64,000 bases of DNA from Phytophthora hibernalis (Eukaryota; Oomycota; Peronosporomycetes; Peronosporales; Peronosporaceae), in assembly GCA_012656075.1 (NCBI GenBank), contig JAAKBF010000121.1, forward strand, positions 150,526 to 214,525, given 5' to 3'. This document shows, piece by piece, positions 1-11,891 of the stretch. Both the position numbers and the translations under genes were made by a program. Every line of letters starts with the position of its first letter. The stretch's first letter is position 1. The notes under the pieces are model-generated. The model saw only the letters and a program-made list of their open reading frames with translations. It was not told the DNA's origin and searched no databases.

Positions 1-3000
1 AAGGCCCTGATGCGAGAGGAAACAATTCATCTATATCGCACTGCCGCTGGGTCCCTACCGACATGCCGGTCTTTGCAAATGACACATTGGACAGTATGTC
101 GCCAAAGCAATGGGATCTGACCATTGCGTGCATGCGGTCTTTTCAGCGAAAGGTTCGCTCATATTTGTCAACGCTATTTAACGAATCGGTTAGATTATCA
201 AAACTGATTTGTGAACATGACGAACGTGACGCTATTCAAAAATGGAGTGAGCTGTCTCGAATAGGAGCTGATGACGATGATATGGACTTATCAGATTCTG
301 ATGATCCGTATTTGAGTGACAGTCAAAGCGAGCGTGATGGCTTTACAGCAGGAAATATTCAGTCTTTGGATGCGACCACACGTAAACTGATATCCCAGTG
401 GAGTGCTTGCACAGATGAGCAGATGATCATTCGAAAGCAGACCAGGCGATGTGCTTGGGTGGTGTTTCGCTTCTTAGCAGCAACGGGCATTAGCGGTGCG
501 TATGAGAGACGAGAAGGAGAAGCTAAGTCGGTTGCTGCTGTCGCGAAATTGAAGCGTAAGCAGCGACTACAGAAGCCAGGAAGCTCAGGTAACGAGGGGT
601 TGCCATCGGCAGCTGGAGTAACTGAAGCCTGGCGTGCTCCCGGTGTGGGCTTTACGGAAGAAGATGCTGCAGCCCGTACAGCTGAAGCTGCCAGCGATGC
701 AGCAAAGAGTGCAGCAACGAACAGAGAGCTAGAAGAACCGGCCCTGCAGACTTTGTGGTTCTCCAAAGAGTTCCACAGAAAAGTATTTGACGTTCTTGAA
801 AAGAGCTGATTCAGGGTAAAGAGCTTACCGAGGAAGCTGAAGGGCTGACACGCGCCCAGAGGATGCTTCGATCGGTCTCTACACCTGTTCAAAAGAGAGG
901 AGCAAGTTTACATCAGTATCCGAGCGATGTAGCACGTGGGAAATCTGGTTTTGTTAATGTTCACCATGCACCAAGCGACTTATCAGGAGACAGTGAACTT
1001 TTGGAGCCTCTGGAAGTAGAGACGCACATGTTTGGGGTGCTGTTGTTTATGCTATCTCAAAGTCAGCAGTCTCCGGCACTCACTTATCTAGTGCGTCCGT
1101 ATATGCTTCGAGGGCTACTAGAAATGCTTCGCCTTGCCTCACCTCGCTCCCAGCGCGTCGTCAAGCTGCTTCTTCGAAAAATTTGTTGCAGCGGGCACAT
1201 CAAGCCTTCGGACGTGGGTGCTATCCTGGGTTCCGAATCGGTGCTAATCGATCTACTACTAGATCAAGTTGCGGAGTCTGTGTGTAGCACAGCCGCACCA
1301 ATGGCTACACATGCTGTCAATGTCCCTGCGAACAGTGTATTGGTTGGTACTGCAGATAGAGGTAAATCGATGACCTCCACAGAGTCTCTAAGCAACCCCA
1401 TTGGGTTCCGCTCCGGTCAGATCTCTCTAATGGCGGCATCCGAAAGCGTGGCATTGCTGCGCCTACTGCTAATGGACAATACCTGGAAGCAAGGGGTTGC
1501 AGAGAATTTGTGCAACGCAATTCGCAACATATCGCCAATTCTGGCAAGGAAGAAAACTGGCCCGCCGTCGCCAGACGTTATAATTGGGTCTGATCCCTCG
1601 GATATTCGACTTCGAGCTGCGATTATTCGAGCAGTTGGAGCTTTGTGTGTTCTTGGCTCCCATTCGGATTGTATTCGTGTTGGCGGAAAGGTTGCTGTGA
1701 CTGCGCAAGGTGCAAACAGTGGTGCAGTTGATGTAAGCGCAGATGGCACTGGACAAGCTGTAAGCGCTACCCTGATTGAGATGAACGCTCGTGCTTCGAC
1801 GGTTCGTGTTGTTTTCCACCCTACGTCGTCTGAAATTGACTTTGATCCTGGCCACAATGTACAAGATGTTAAACTGTCTGCTCTGTCCCCCAGCGAAGAA
1901 ATTTGTTTACCTCCAACGGCGGTGCCGCTCACGTTGGACATGATGCCAGTAATTATCCAGCTTTCATCATTGGAAGAGACGAGCGTGCTAACAGAGTTTG
2001 ACAGCTTGTGGAGACTTCAAATCCGATCTCGAGCGCTGTTGGCTTTGGAAGCTCTTTTACGACACTCACTGCACGTGACAAAAACTTTTGCGTATGACGC
2101 AATGGCGCAAAATCTTCTCCACTTTGCCTTGACTCCAATAAGTCTTAACAGCTTTTTGAGTCTGCCGCTGCTTCAGGAGCGTGGTCGGATGATTCTCTGC
2201 CGTCTGATTGAGTCCTCGACGCCTCTAGGCGAAGCAATGTTTCACGGACTACAGGAGCCGACAGCCCCAACTAATACAGTCTCGGAATCAGCAAATTCAT
2301 CGGGTATAGGCGGTGTTGAGGCTAACGATGATCCTGCGGAAGAAGAAACAGAAGCACATCGAGTTCGTCGAGGATTTGCATCAACACTAGCGGCAATGGG
2401 CTTCGAGTTTGACTTATGTATGTCTGCACTGGAGCACTCTCGCGACGACCCTAATTTGGCAGTTGAGTGGTTGATGGGTGATGGTGCAGCCACGTACCAG
2501 GAACGTCAAGAAGCACAACGCCTAGCGCGGGCAAGTATCGCTGCTCATGAATTGGCTGATGGAGTGGAAGGAACCTCGGGCCTTACTCTTGAAGCAAAAG
2601 CAGTAGAACTTCAGAATATCTCGGGCATGCCTTATTGTCTAGCGCTGTGCGCGTTGGAGCTCTCTAATAGTGACCCGAACCGTGCCATGGAGTGGCTGAT
2701 GGAACACGGCAACAACTATGCTGAGAAATTCGACTCCTTGGATCTTCTAACCGATTCCTTTTCTGCTGCTAGAACAGTCGTCCTGGAAGATCGAGCGGCA
2801 ATGGAAGAAATTGATCAACCCGACCCACTTGTGACTTCTGCTGATCGTCGGGACGCAATCGCCGCCGAATATTTAGGCTCGGTTGCATCAACACGGAGTG
2901 CTGCGTCGTCATACGCCCCCAATGTCGATTCGATGGCAGTGACTCTCGCTCCGATCTTGGCGTCTGGACCTGCTAATCCTAGCTTAGGATCCGCAGTAGC

Positions 3001-6000
3001 TCGTGATGCAAGCCTGACAGCCTTCTCGCCCCTTGACCCGGAGTATTTGACACCGAATGTCCTCTTGACTGTAACCAGCGATATCGGCCCTGTTCAGCGA
3101 TTAGTGACTAGTGGTCGAACGGGTATTTACAGGCGATATTCACCTGAGGACGGAGTGATGATCACTTTCCTGAACACGGAGTCAGGTGCTTATGAAGATG
3201 AGTGGCATTTTCCTCGAGACTTACGTCGAATCGTGAAGATTTACGACGAGTCACTTGAAGGTGTGGAAAGTATATATCGTGTCGCGTTGAGGACAGAAAA
3301 TGCTCTCTCAACATATTATGCAAGGCGTGCGATTACAGCTTTGCTTAACGCGGTCGACTCTGCTGGAGAATCGACGGCACAAGGGTCGGCAACCGTCAAC
3401 GCTGGAGCACACACTTGAAGATAAACCAGCTTCGCTGTCCGCTTCGTTGTCAAGCGAGATATTGGGCGTGGTTGGTGGTCCGCGGCAGTTTGTAAGCCTT
3501 CTTAAAATGGTGGCAGCATCCGAAATGAACTCCACCCCACACATAGACGTCGAAGGTAGAGGCAGTTCTGCAGCCAACACTACACCGAGCTCGGCCTGTG
3601 GAAGTAATGACTCGGTTGCTGGTACTTCCGAGCAGCCAGGGTTCTTATTGGCAAGTTTGCAGTCTATCACGCTAAGGTTGCTTCGCGAAGAAGCACGAAC
3701 CGAAAAGACGGACTTGATTTCATCCCATCCCAGTTCTCCCGAAGGATACACTGTAAGTGATCTGCGAGTTTCCGAGCCCTCTCTGCATACTTTCCCTGAA
3801 GGTGGTGAAAATGATGACGAGGACGAAGCGTTGAGTCGGGCAATTGCAATGTCCATTGAAGAATCGCAGACGTCACTCCCTGCTTCTGTTTCGGCGGTGA
3901 CACATGGGTCTGGAGATACCAGGCGCGATAAGTGGCAAGATGAAGAAAGTAAGAGTGGGGACACATTGGGGAATAGCTTGATAAATACGCGCCAGCCTTC
4001 AGATTCTGAAGCGCAAGAAGTTTCAAGTGCGTACCTCGGAGGCACTGTTGATGACCACGACGGGTTGCTGTCCAGTGTGCTAGTGAAAGAGTGTGTCAGT
4101 CACTTTGTGGAGTCTACGCGAATGGCAGGAGATGGTGCGGGTGAGATATCAGCGGTGCAGGAGTTCCAATCGTTGCACCCATACTTTGGTCGATGCGAGT
4201 ACGCTCGAGCTGTAAGTATCGACAGCTCTTATCGTTGCTTGCGCATTGTCTTTGACCATCGATGTCGTCTGGGGCCAAAGGCAAGGTTGACTTTCTTCGC
4301 AGACCCAGAGTGTGAGGATCGCATCGGTGTGGTGGATACTGCTATGACAACGTCAGACCATCTTCTTCCGGATTTGATTATTCATTCTCACCAGTTCTGG
4401 TTCCGCTTCACTGCGTCGGAAGAAAATCTTACGAAAGATAATGGTTATGGCTATCGGTTCCAGGTGAAACCCATGGTAAACATTCGTTGGACGAAAGAAT
4501 CGGAGGTGCTGGCAAGCCCATCACTGGAGTGGGCATGCTGGGTGTTGGAACTTTTGCTGAATGATGCAACAGAGATTGTAGCTCACGGTGCCGTGCACAA
4601 TCGCAAAATCTATGGGGCACTTGTCCGCTATCTGCGCTCTCCAGGAGCTCCGTTTAAAGGTCGCGTCGTGCGTCTACTGCAGCAATTGCTGCATCACCCT
4701 GAGCTCTTTCCGGCAGATGAAGTGCCCGAATTGGATGCGCTAGAATCGATATCCCGATTGGCATTGACACGTGCAGAGGTTGAGAGAGCAAGTGGTAAGA
4801 CTTTCCTCTCGGCACACCTGCTACAGCTAGTGGAGCTGTCGATGGTAATATCCTCGGCAACGCCAGTATTTGAACGCAAGCTTAGCGGTGTCACTACTCC
4901 AGCGGCTCGACTTATGACGGAACCGTTTGATTTACCTGTACCGTTTGAGCGTAAACGTGTGCGCGACAGCCTAAATGACGTGTCGGAGCTTACAAGGTTT
5001 TTACTCGGTCAAACATCGCGTCTGCCTCAGCATATTTTGGTTGCCATTTGGCTGGAAGTATATGGATCTTCAACAGTCATTGAGACCTCGCATCCGTACG
5101 CGCCTGGCATTCCATTAAGTGGGGTTGTAGCATTTGATGCTGGCCAGACACTTCGGATAACGTTCGATTCCCGCTGCTCACTCGCATCAGGACAAGGACA
5201 GCGTATGTCTCGATTGGAGATGGCAAGCTTTATGCTTGTTGCTCGTGACGATGACGCCAGCGATCCTATCAAAGAGATTCGCAGTAACCGAACGTATGCG
5301 GGGAGAGTGGGTGGCCTGAGGGAGCTATCTCTCTTGATGGCAACTACCTCGAGTATACCTTCCATTCGGACGAAAATGCAGGTGCCCACTTTGGTTTCGC
5401 AGCCACAATAAATGCTTTGGGGATCCCGAAGGAGAAACAATTGGCTCGTGCGACGGTCGCAAATATGGAGCGGCTTCTTCAGAAGCTTGTGCTCCACCAA
5501 GCAAGATCAGATGAAACATCCGATGGTTATTGCTGGACCCAAGAGATGGACTTGCAGCTCGTAGACTGGGTGAATAATCACGTCGAACCCACAGCATCTC
5601 TGACAACGGCCACCCCAGCAACGATCAGACATTCGGTGGATCTGCACCCAGCAGACATCAAGCTTAACCAAACGCTAGATGGGTTGCGCTGCTCGCAGTT
5701 ACTAGGTCTATCGCTGGAATCACTGCAGCTTCGCTTCGCATTGTTGAAGTACTTGAATCGGAGCCTCCAACACTGCTTGTCACTGCTAGATCTACGTGAC
5801 ACGAAGTCACCATGGACGATTGCGAACCGACTTCGCCGGCTAAGCCATTGCATCTTCTTCGACGTGAAAAGTGCTTTGGTGGAAGCCGCAATCGAATCTA
5901 CAAATGTCGTTGGAGACATCTCTAGTGGAAATTCACAGCAGACAGCGAGAATCACGCTGGACCGGATGCAGGCGCTTGAATCGCGCGACGATCGTGAGGT

Positions 6001-7112
6001 GGAGCCATCCGTGTCAGAATGTTTCTTCGCACAAGCGTTCCGTCAGCTGCATTTAGTAGATCCTGCGCTATTGAGACGTCAAATCGACAGCAAAGGTCGA
6101 TTGTTCAGCGTCAAGTTCCGCGGCGAGGAAGGCGTTGACTGGGGTGGAGTCTATCGTGAGGGCGCCACATCCATGGTTGACGACTTGTTCTCACCACACT
6201 TTAACTTGTTCGTCCTATGTCCTAACGGCCAGCACGACACAGGCAACAACCGTGGAATGTATCTGCCGAACCCGAAGTGCACGTCTCCAGTTGCCATGCA
6301 GATGTTCGCGTTTGTTGGCCAGCTACTGGGGATTTCGCTAAGAACACACGGTGATTTTCCATTCATGCTACCATCGCTTGTGTGGAAGCAGTTGCTGGGC
6401 CAGACACTCATTCGTGCTGACCTTGAGGGCACGGATGCCATGTTTATCCAAATGCTGGACGGCATTGCTAACTGTGAGAACGATGGTATCTCCACGGAGG
6501 AAGAGTTCGACACAGCTTTCGCTGGCCTGGAGCTGCGCTTTACTGCAGCGTCATGCACAGGAGAGGAGACTGAGCTTATTCCAGGCGGTCGCCTTGCCAC
6601 GGTAGCATTCCACAACCGATTGGAGTATTGCCGGCTTGCAGAGCGTGTTCGACTGGAGGAATGCAGTGCACAGGTGGCTGCCATGGCGCAAGGGTTCGCG
6701 ACGTTGTTCCCTCGACGGGTTCTTACGTTACTGACGTGGCAGGAGCTGGAGATGCTAACATGCGGCTCGCCTAAAATTGATTTGGATCTCTGGCAGCGGC
6801 ACACACGCTACGACGGATATTCTGAGGATGATCCGACCGTGCTGCTCTTCTGGGAGGCACTTGCCGAGTTCTCAGATGAACAACGCGCTGATTTCGTACG
6901 CTTTGCGTGGGGCCGCAGTCGCCTTCCGCGCGGCAAGTGGCCACAGCCCTTCAAGTTGTCCAAGAAAGGAGGTCGCGATGCCACACGCAGCCTGCCGGTT
7001 GCTCACACTTGCTTTTTCTCGGTTGAACTCCCCCTACACATCACGCGAGACGATGCACTCCATGTTGCTCGCCACGATTACCTTTGGTCTCGGTGGCATC
7101 CTCATGGCTTAA
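1..7112 (+). CDS. HECT-type E3 ubiquitin ligase with tandem UBA domains and a UIM (5' partial, frameshifted)
   Basis: HECT ligases take ubiquitin from an E2 onto a cysteine and pass it to a substrate. Reading is open from the window edge, so the start lies upstream. The order seen is an acidic segment (about 240-330), two UBA domains ending AVEWLMGDG and AMEWLMEHG (2370-2480, 2590-2710), a UIM-like DEALSRAIAMSIEE (3815-3860), two CUB-like segments that contain histidine-serine motifs followed by phenylalanine (about 4180-4480, 5040-5410), and a HECT domain from about 6000. The catalytic cysteine is in LPVAHTCFF at 7010-7012. Four single-base frame changes break the gene, near 800, 3410, 5320 and 7030. 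Three sit in A, G or C runs, and correcting the last gives a typical HECT end, PYTSRETMHSMLL, stopping at 7112. No introns are evident. The family is sure; the exact orthologue is not. Confidence 0.88.
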
Positions 7113-7359
7113 GATCGAGTGGTGGGACAGCCTGATGCGTATTGTTCATGTGTAGTCGTAGCAAATGCATGCACATATCGATGTTATCTGATACTACAGT
7201 AGTAAGCTCCAGTTGCAAACCGCCCTAACACGGAAAACATTCACAAACAAGGCCGCTTACTTCATTCACTCTCATGTTTGTTCGTCTTGCTCGGTGGATA
7301 GTTGGAGGTGGTGCTGGTGTGTATTGTCGCCTCCAAACTGACTTCACGGCGCTCCCAAT

Positions 7360-8491
7360 TTACACGCGCTTGAAATTCTCAAGTCCGCTGCCTACGATAC
7401 TGCAGTGCTCCACCTCCAGGGCCTGCTGCACAGCCTCCTCGCTGAACTCCGTGGACGGAAGCACAACCTGCGAGCTCTGGCCGATAGCGGCGAGCGGCCC
7501 AATGGAGAGGCCAGTCTCCTCGCCGGTGAGCAGGATCTTGTCCGTAGCAGTCAGGTTCAGGCTGCAAACATCAAAACAATTGTCAGCAAAATGCTCTCAG
7601 CCACATGACACCACAACTCTACTTCGAACCTCTTGGCCAGCTTCTCGGCACGCTTGAGCAGGTCACCGTGAGTCAGCACAGCGCTCTTCTTCGGGTTCTG
7701 ACCCGCCACCTCTGCAGTAACAACAACAATCCCGTCGTCAGCAACACTGGTCTCTCTGAAACCCCATCCAGCATCCACTCACTCGAGTACGTGACGGCGA
7801 GCGGCGTCTTGTCGTCCAGCGTCTTGCTCAGCGCCTTCATGGCGTAGGGCTCGGTGGCGTTGACCATCATGCCGTTGAGGTTGAGCATACCTTCCACCGG
7901 CTCCCAGCTGGTGGTGATGATGCTGTGCAGGTGGCGGAAGTTCTGGGGACGGAAGACCTCGAGGCTTTCACGGTCTAAAACCACCACAACAACCACCAAT
8001 CAGTCTCTAAAAAGAGTCCTAAATCTCTCTTCTATCCACGTACATGAGGCCAATTCAGGGAACAGACCCTGCACGATCTGCGTCTGGTTACGGCCCTGCA
8101 TCTTGGGCTCGAACACGAGGCCGCTGGCTTGGCTGTCCTGCAGGATGAAGGCCAGCTCCTCCGCCTGCGACACCTCAGGCTCGATCACAGCCAGCGTGAG
8201 GCCCACCTTGGCCGCCGCCAGCTGCGTCAGGACGTTCTCTGCGCTGTTGGGCAGCCACACGGCCAGCACGTCCCCGCGCGCGAACTGCAGGTCCACGAAG
8301 CCGTTGGCCAGCTCGTCCACGACCGCGCTCAGTTCCTTGAAGCTCCAGCGCACGTCCTGCTTCACGCTGCGCAGCGCCTCCTTGTGCGGCAGACGAGCCA
8401 CCGCCGCGTCCAGCGTGGCGCCTACGGTACTGGCGGCGCGGACGCTCGAGGCCATGCGCAGGACGCCGTGCGAGCGAACGAGAGCGAGCAT
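7360..8491 (-). CDS. Short AMP-binding (acyl-CoA synthetase-like) protein, four exons
   Basis: The reading frame is intact: exons 8491-8044, 7974-7783, 7711-7618 and 7561-7360, with introns 7975-8043, 7712-7782 and 7562-7617. All introns are GT-AG and keep phase, giving 311 residues. The protein matches the start of the AMP-binding enzyme fold (for example DVLAVWLPNSAENVLTQ and LNLTATDKILLTGEETG). These enzymes make acyl-adenylates and then acyl-CoA. Family members are usually 500-650 residues; this one stops before the C-terminal adenylation and thioester parts, so activity is doubtful. The basic, hydroxylated first 20 residues could be a mitochondrial presequence. It is divergent from CTF8 across 143 bp. 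It could be a truncated duplicate, or a real short protein with another role. The 3' donor of the last intron (GTTGTG) is the least certain boundary. Confidence 0.75.
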
Positions 8492-8634
8492 CTTTGGCTA
8501 ATTGGTCTGGTACCCCCGGAATCGCAAAATGAGCGGCTCTGATTGGTGTCCTAATGTAGGAATGTGTGGAGCGGCCTATTGTAGGATTGAACGGATATGA
8601 GGTGGAGCGCAGACAATTATTGCAATAACGCAAG
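8492..8634. promoter_or_regulatory. Divergent promoter between the acyl-CoA synthetase-like gene and CTF8
   Basis: The 143 bp between two divergent start codons must serve both genes. ATTGG (CCAAT in reverse) occurs at about 8499 and 8541, spaced about 40 bp apart. No TATA box is visible. Promoter function is inferred from position. Confidence 0.5.
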
Positions 8635-8949
8635 ATGCTGGTGCCGGTGGAGGTGGATGCGGCCAACAAGGAGTGGAGTCTGCTCGAGTTCCAAGGAGAC
8701 CTGCTGCCCGCCGAGACGCCTGACCTGCGCGGATTGGACGTGGGTACGCTACGCTATGGCCACGCGGGCGACATCACGCTGCGCATCGGCAACCACGTGC
8801 TGGCCGGAAAGGTGACCAAGCTGCCTAAACCTCTGGCCATCCTGCATAAGGACGACGCAGACGAGAGCACAGAGACCAAGTACGAAGTCGTGGGCATCGC
8901 TCGGACTCGCGTGCTGTTCGGGGCCAGACCCAAACCTGTACTCGGGTAG
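8635..8949 (+). CDS. CTF8: Ctf8, alternative clamp-loader subunit
   Basis: The single exon encodes 104 residues, a typical length for Ctf8. Ctf8 joins Ctf18 and Dcc1 in the alternative RFC complex that handles PCNA and supports sister-chromatid cohesion in the nucleus. The family signature is clear: a central IGNHVLAGKVTKLPKPLAIL stretch (residues about 51-70), then YEVVGIARTRVLFGARPKP near the end. The frame is intact, starting at the first ATG after the divergent promoter. No other family I know combines these motifs. Confidence 0.85.
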   Translation: MLVPVEVDAANKEWSLLEFQGDLLPAETPDLRGLDVGTLRYGHAGDITLRIGNHVLAGKVTKLPKPLAILHKDDADESTETKYEVVGIARTRVLFGARPKPVLG

Positions 8950-9408
8950 ATAAGGTATCATAATTGTTTCACCCGTGTACCGGTAAATTTGAGTTCCATC
9001 AGCGAAATTCATTTCTTTCCATTCTCCCCGGGCGAATTTTAACCCCAATAAGTTAAAAATAAGGACAAAAAGGTCCAAATCTGGAGAAGCTCGCTTGGCA
9101 CCAATTCTACAATTTGGCGTATTATTAATATTAATAGTCACAAGCATGCATTTCGCTAGTAACATGAATTTTGCTAATCAAAAATTCTGTTTTTAAATTT
9201 TCAAAATAACCACATTGAAGTGGCATTGCACCATCTTGGTCGGGCAAAGGTGTACTGTGTAAGTTGCTAGAACCACAGTATACTTCTACTATTTGCGCTA
9301 TAACTTTGAAACAAGCGTAGCTTGCACGCTCTATCAGCTCGCCTCTTCCGGGGCTACCGTGAGACTGTGGCGGCTTTGGGGGTCTCCAAGGCGTGATGTG
9401 TCAAGGCG
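8950..9408. other. Non-coding spacer before the Harbinger element
   Basis: AT-rich sequence without a supportable gene. The reverse strand has an open stretch from 9165 down to 8749, but it lies partly over CTF8 and resembles nothing known. The left end of the Harbinger element probably lies here; I could not define its inverted repeat by eye. Confidence 0.4.
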
Positions 9409-10248
9409 GTGAACCAAATGCTGCGCGTACTGTGTCGCCTAAGTACTGAGTACGTGAAGATGCCAACACATTCAGAAGAGTGGGAGGAAATAGAAGAATG
9501 TTTTCGGAGTGTAAATGGATTTCCGGGGTGTGCTGGAGCTGTGGACGGCACGCTGGTTGAAATTCAGAGGCCTCATAACTGTGATGGTTGGTATAACCGA
9601 AAAGGTGAGTTGCAAAGACGATTGCTGTGTCTTGTTCTTGCTAATTAGTCAAATTATAATGTGATGCATGTTACTAGGTCGTCCGTCCTTCAATGTTCAA
9701 GCAGTTTGTGATCATCGCAAGAAATTCCTTGCATTTGACGTTCGTCCGGGTTCGTGGAGCGACAAAAAATCTGGAAGTACTCGAAATTTAGCAAGGACGT
9801 GGAATTTCGTGTTCCACGCGGTTATCATATCCTGGGGAATTCAGGTTATGCGCTACTCCCAGCTCTGATGACGCCTTTTCCGGATGACGGAGAGCTGAGC
9901 GACGAATGCAGGATGTATAACTACATCCATTCGTCGACCCGAATGAAGATTGAAGGGGCGTTTGGACTGCTTAAAGAGCGGTTTAGAGTTTTAAAGGTTC
10001 TCTACCTGCAAAAACAATCTCAGGATCAGTGAGGACGGTTATCGCATGCATGGTGCTACATAATATCATGATCGATCTTGAAGACGATGGGATCAGCGAG
10101 TTCTTCATCGAGAACAGATGCAGATGATGGCGATGTCCAGGTAGATGAAGGTGAGCCCACGGTGAGCGAGGTGATAGCGTTTGGAAGTGCGAAGCAAAAA
10201 CGAAAAGAGATCGCGCAAATGCTAATGAGCTTGACCGGGCGTAGTTAG
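9409..10248 (+). pseudogene. PIF/Harbinger (HARBI1-like) transposase, frameshifted
   Basis: This is a DDE nuclease of the Harbinger superfamily, which cuts and pastes its element. Exon 1 ends in NRK at 9604; a GT-AG intron covers 9605-9677; the sequence resumes RPSFNVQAVCDHRKKF. Catalytic acids are visible: D in CAGAVDGTLVE, D in RPGSWSD, and E in KIEGAFGLLKERF. The conserved tail RTVIACMVLHNIM follows. Single-base frame changes occur in an A run near 9770, near 10000, and near 10110. The coding end at 10248 reads RKEIAQMLMSLTGRS. The true start is probably a little upstream, since the N-terminal helix-turn-helix part is weak. The gene lies tail to tail with a Myb-type partner, as in autonomous Harbinger elements. 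Frame breaks may be sequence errors rather than decay. Confidence 0.8.
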
Positions 10249-10304
10249 ATCACTGCTAATACTGCTAATGCAGTGCTATTTTTCGACCTGGTTTAGTTTG
10301 TCGT

Positions 10305-11470
10305 CTATGTCTTGCGAAGTAACTCGACCAAAGCTGTGAGGTTTTGATTCTGTACTTGTAGCTGGTCGATGACGATTTTGAAGCGAGCCTCCATAAACTG
10401 CTCCACGTGCTGCTGGGGCTGCGTGGAGACGCTTGGAGGCTGTTGCGATGAAATTGCGGTGGTGACAGCATGGAACCCCGCGGACATCGCCTTCATGCCG
10501 ACCTCAAGTCCCTCGGCCACTGTCTTGCCTCTCTTCCTGCCTCCAGTGTTACCGTTGTCATCTTCGCTGTCCGAGTCGAAGAGATCGCCGACATTGTCGT
10601 TATCAGCTAGACTCTCGCTCTGCATTCCAGCACCTCTAAAACAATAAGTGAAAGGTAGCGTAAATATTACTGACAATAAAGTAAATATCTTAAAGGCAAA
10701 TTGTTTACCTGGCCCAATATTCTTCCAGCCCAAACAAATTGGTTCCACGATTGGTTTATCGACGTTGTTGCCGGTGGAGCTGATGTCGGAGCAGTACTCA
10801 GACCACTTCTTCTTCAGTCCTTTGATCTATAGTCAACACAACGAAGATACTTTAGCACCAAAACACAGTGTTTGCATAATGACAAAAATGGCATCACCTT
10901 GTTCTTGCATTGCTCGGAGATGAGCACTTCGTGCTCCTTGCTGAGCTCCCCAGCTAACAGCAGCCACGCTGAGCGGATCATGTCGTTGTTGCGAGCCGAT
11001 TGAAACTTGGCACGAAACGTTTCGTACCGCAGTCGCATCAGCGAAGCCGTCATGGCTTCGCTCCACTCGAGCGCCTCGGTGCCTTTAGCTTTTGGTGGTC
11101 TCCCTTTCTTTTCGCCTGCTTCGGCGTCGGTACTGCAGACTTGATGCTTGCCTTACTCTTACTCGATCCTGCATTGCATTGAACACCGGTTAGCACAGTA
11201 ACGAAAGATACGTGAGCAGCCCTCATTCGTACCAGGAGTAGAACTCTGCAGGGCGGTAGCAACGCCGATGCTTTGAGCTTGAACAACAGAAAGAGTCACA
11301 GGAGCGTCGGCAGGTGACGGTGGTGGGGGAGCTTCAGCAGTTCGTGTAGGCACAGGAGCAGCATCCTCGTACATATTTCTCGCTTTAGCCTTGCTTGTGA
11401 ATGACATCAAACCCGTACGAGGCCAGTCAAGGAAACCCACTTGCACCACGAGTTCGTACCCTACACTCAA
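10305..11470 (-). CDS. Myb/SANT-like DNA-binding partner of the Harbinger transposase
   Basis: Harbinger elements encode a Myb-type protein that binds the element ends and helps the transposase enter the nucleus. Transcribed leftward, this gene has a proline-rich start (about 11470-11240), an intron about 11160-11235, a basic AT-hook-like KAKGTEALEW region, then a trihelix domain MTASLMRLRYETFRAKF continuing past a GT-AG intron near 10830-10905 to KKKWSEYCSDI. Another intron near 10635-10707 leads into an acidic stretch and a C-terminal leucine-rich helix (QNQNLTALVELLRKT) ending at 10305. One base is missing in an A/G run near 11100. The stop is 57 bp from the transposase stop. The role is inferred from domain type and neighbour; intron edges are approximate. 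Confidence 0.65.
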
Positions 11471-11634
11471 CCAGCGGTTGAGTTAACCGACCGCGTGACG
11501 CGAACCACCCTAAGTTCAAGTTGGTTTGCTGTCATGTTCTAGCACAAAGATAAAGGTCACTAATAACATATCGTAATTGGAGTTTGTTCTTAACCCCCAG
11601 TACGACGTCAAATCTTAGATACACGGACTATTTT

Positions 11635-11673
11635 CCACGAGAACGCCTACCTGCCAGGTAGACGTTCTCGTGG
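11635..11673. repeat. Near-perfect 19-bp hairpin
   Basis: CCACGAGAACGCCTACCTG and its reverse complement, with one mismatch, flank a single C. It lies in the spacer between the Harbinger Myb gene and the MULE, and could be the fused ends of a small inverted-repeat element. Confidence 0.75.
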
Positions 11674-11891
11674 TAGTACCTGGCACTCTCCCGTGGGGAT
11701 TTCTCACCACACAATCTGGTGAGCACTTCAAAATCTGAGAAACATTGTAACGGCGCTGACCAGCACAAAACGATGTTGCGTCTTTGAAATTCCGCTCGTT
11801 TTCTGTGAGTTACACAGACAAGTAGCGATCAGGTCTACTAAAGCCAATCAGCGCCTGTTCAGCGCACATGTCGTAAACTTCCGATTGGAGG

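Noticed and set aside
359..892. 177-codon antisense frame within the HECT gene
   Set aside because: Shadow of the coding strand; the sense strand carries the conserved gene.
7113..7135. Longer HECT C-terminus ending at 7135
   Set aside because: The alternative frame after 7030 gives the typical HECT ending and stops at 7112; the longer version results from a missing base in a C run.
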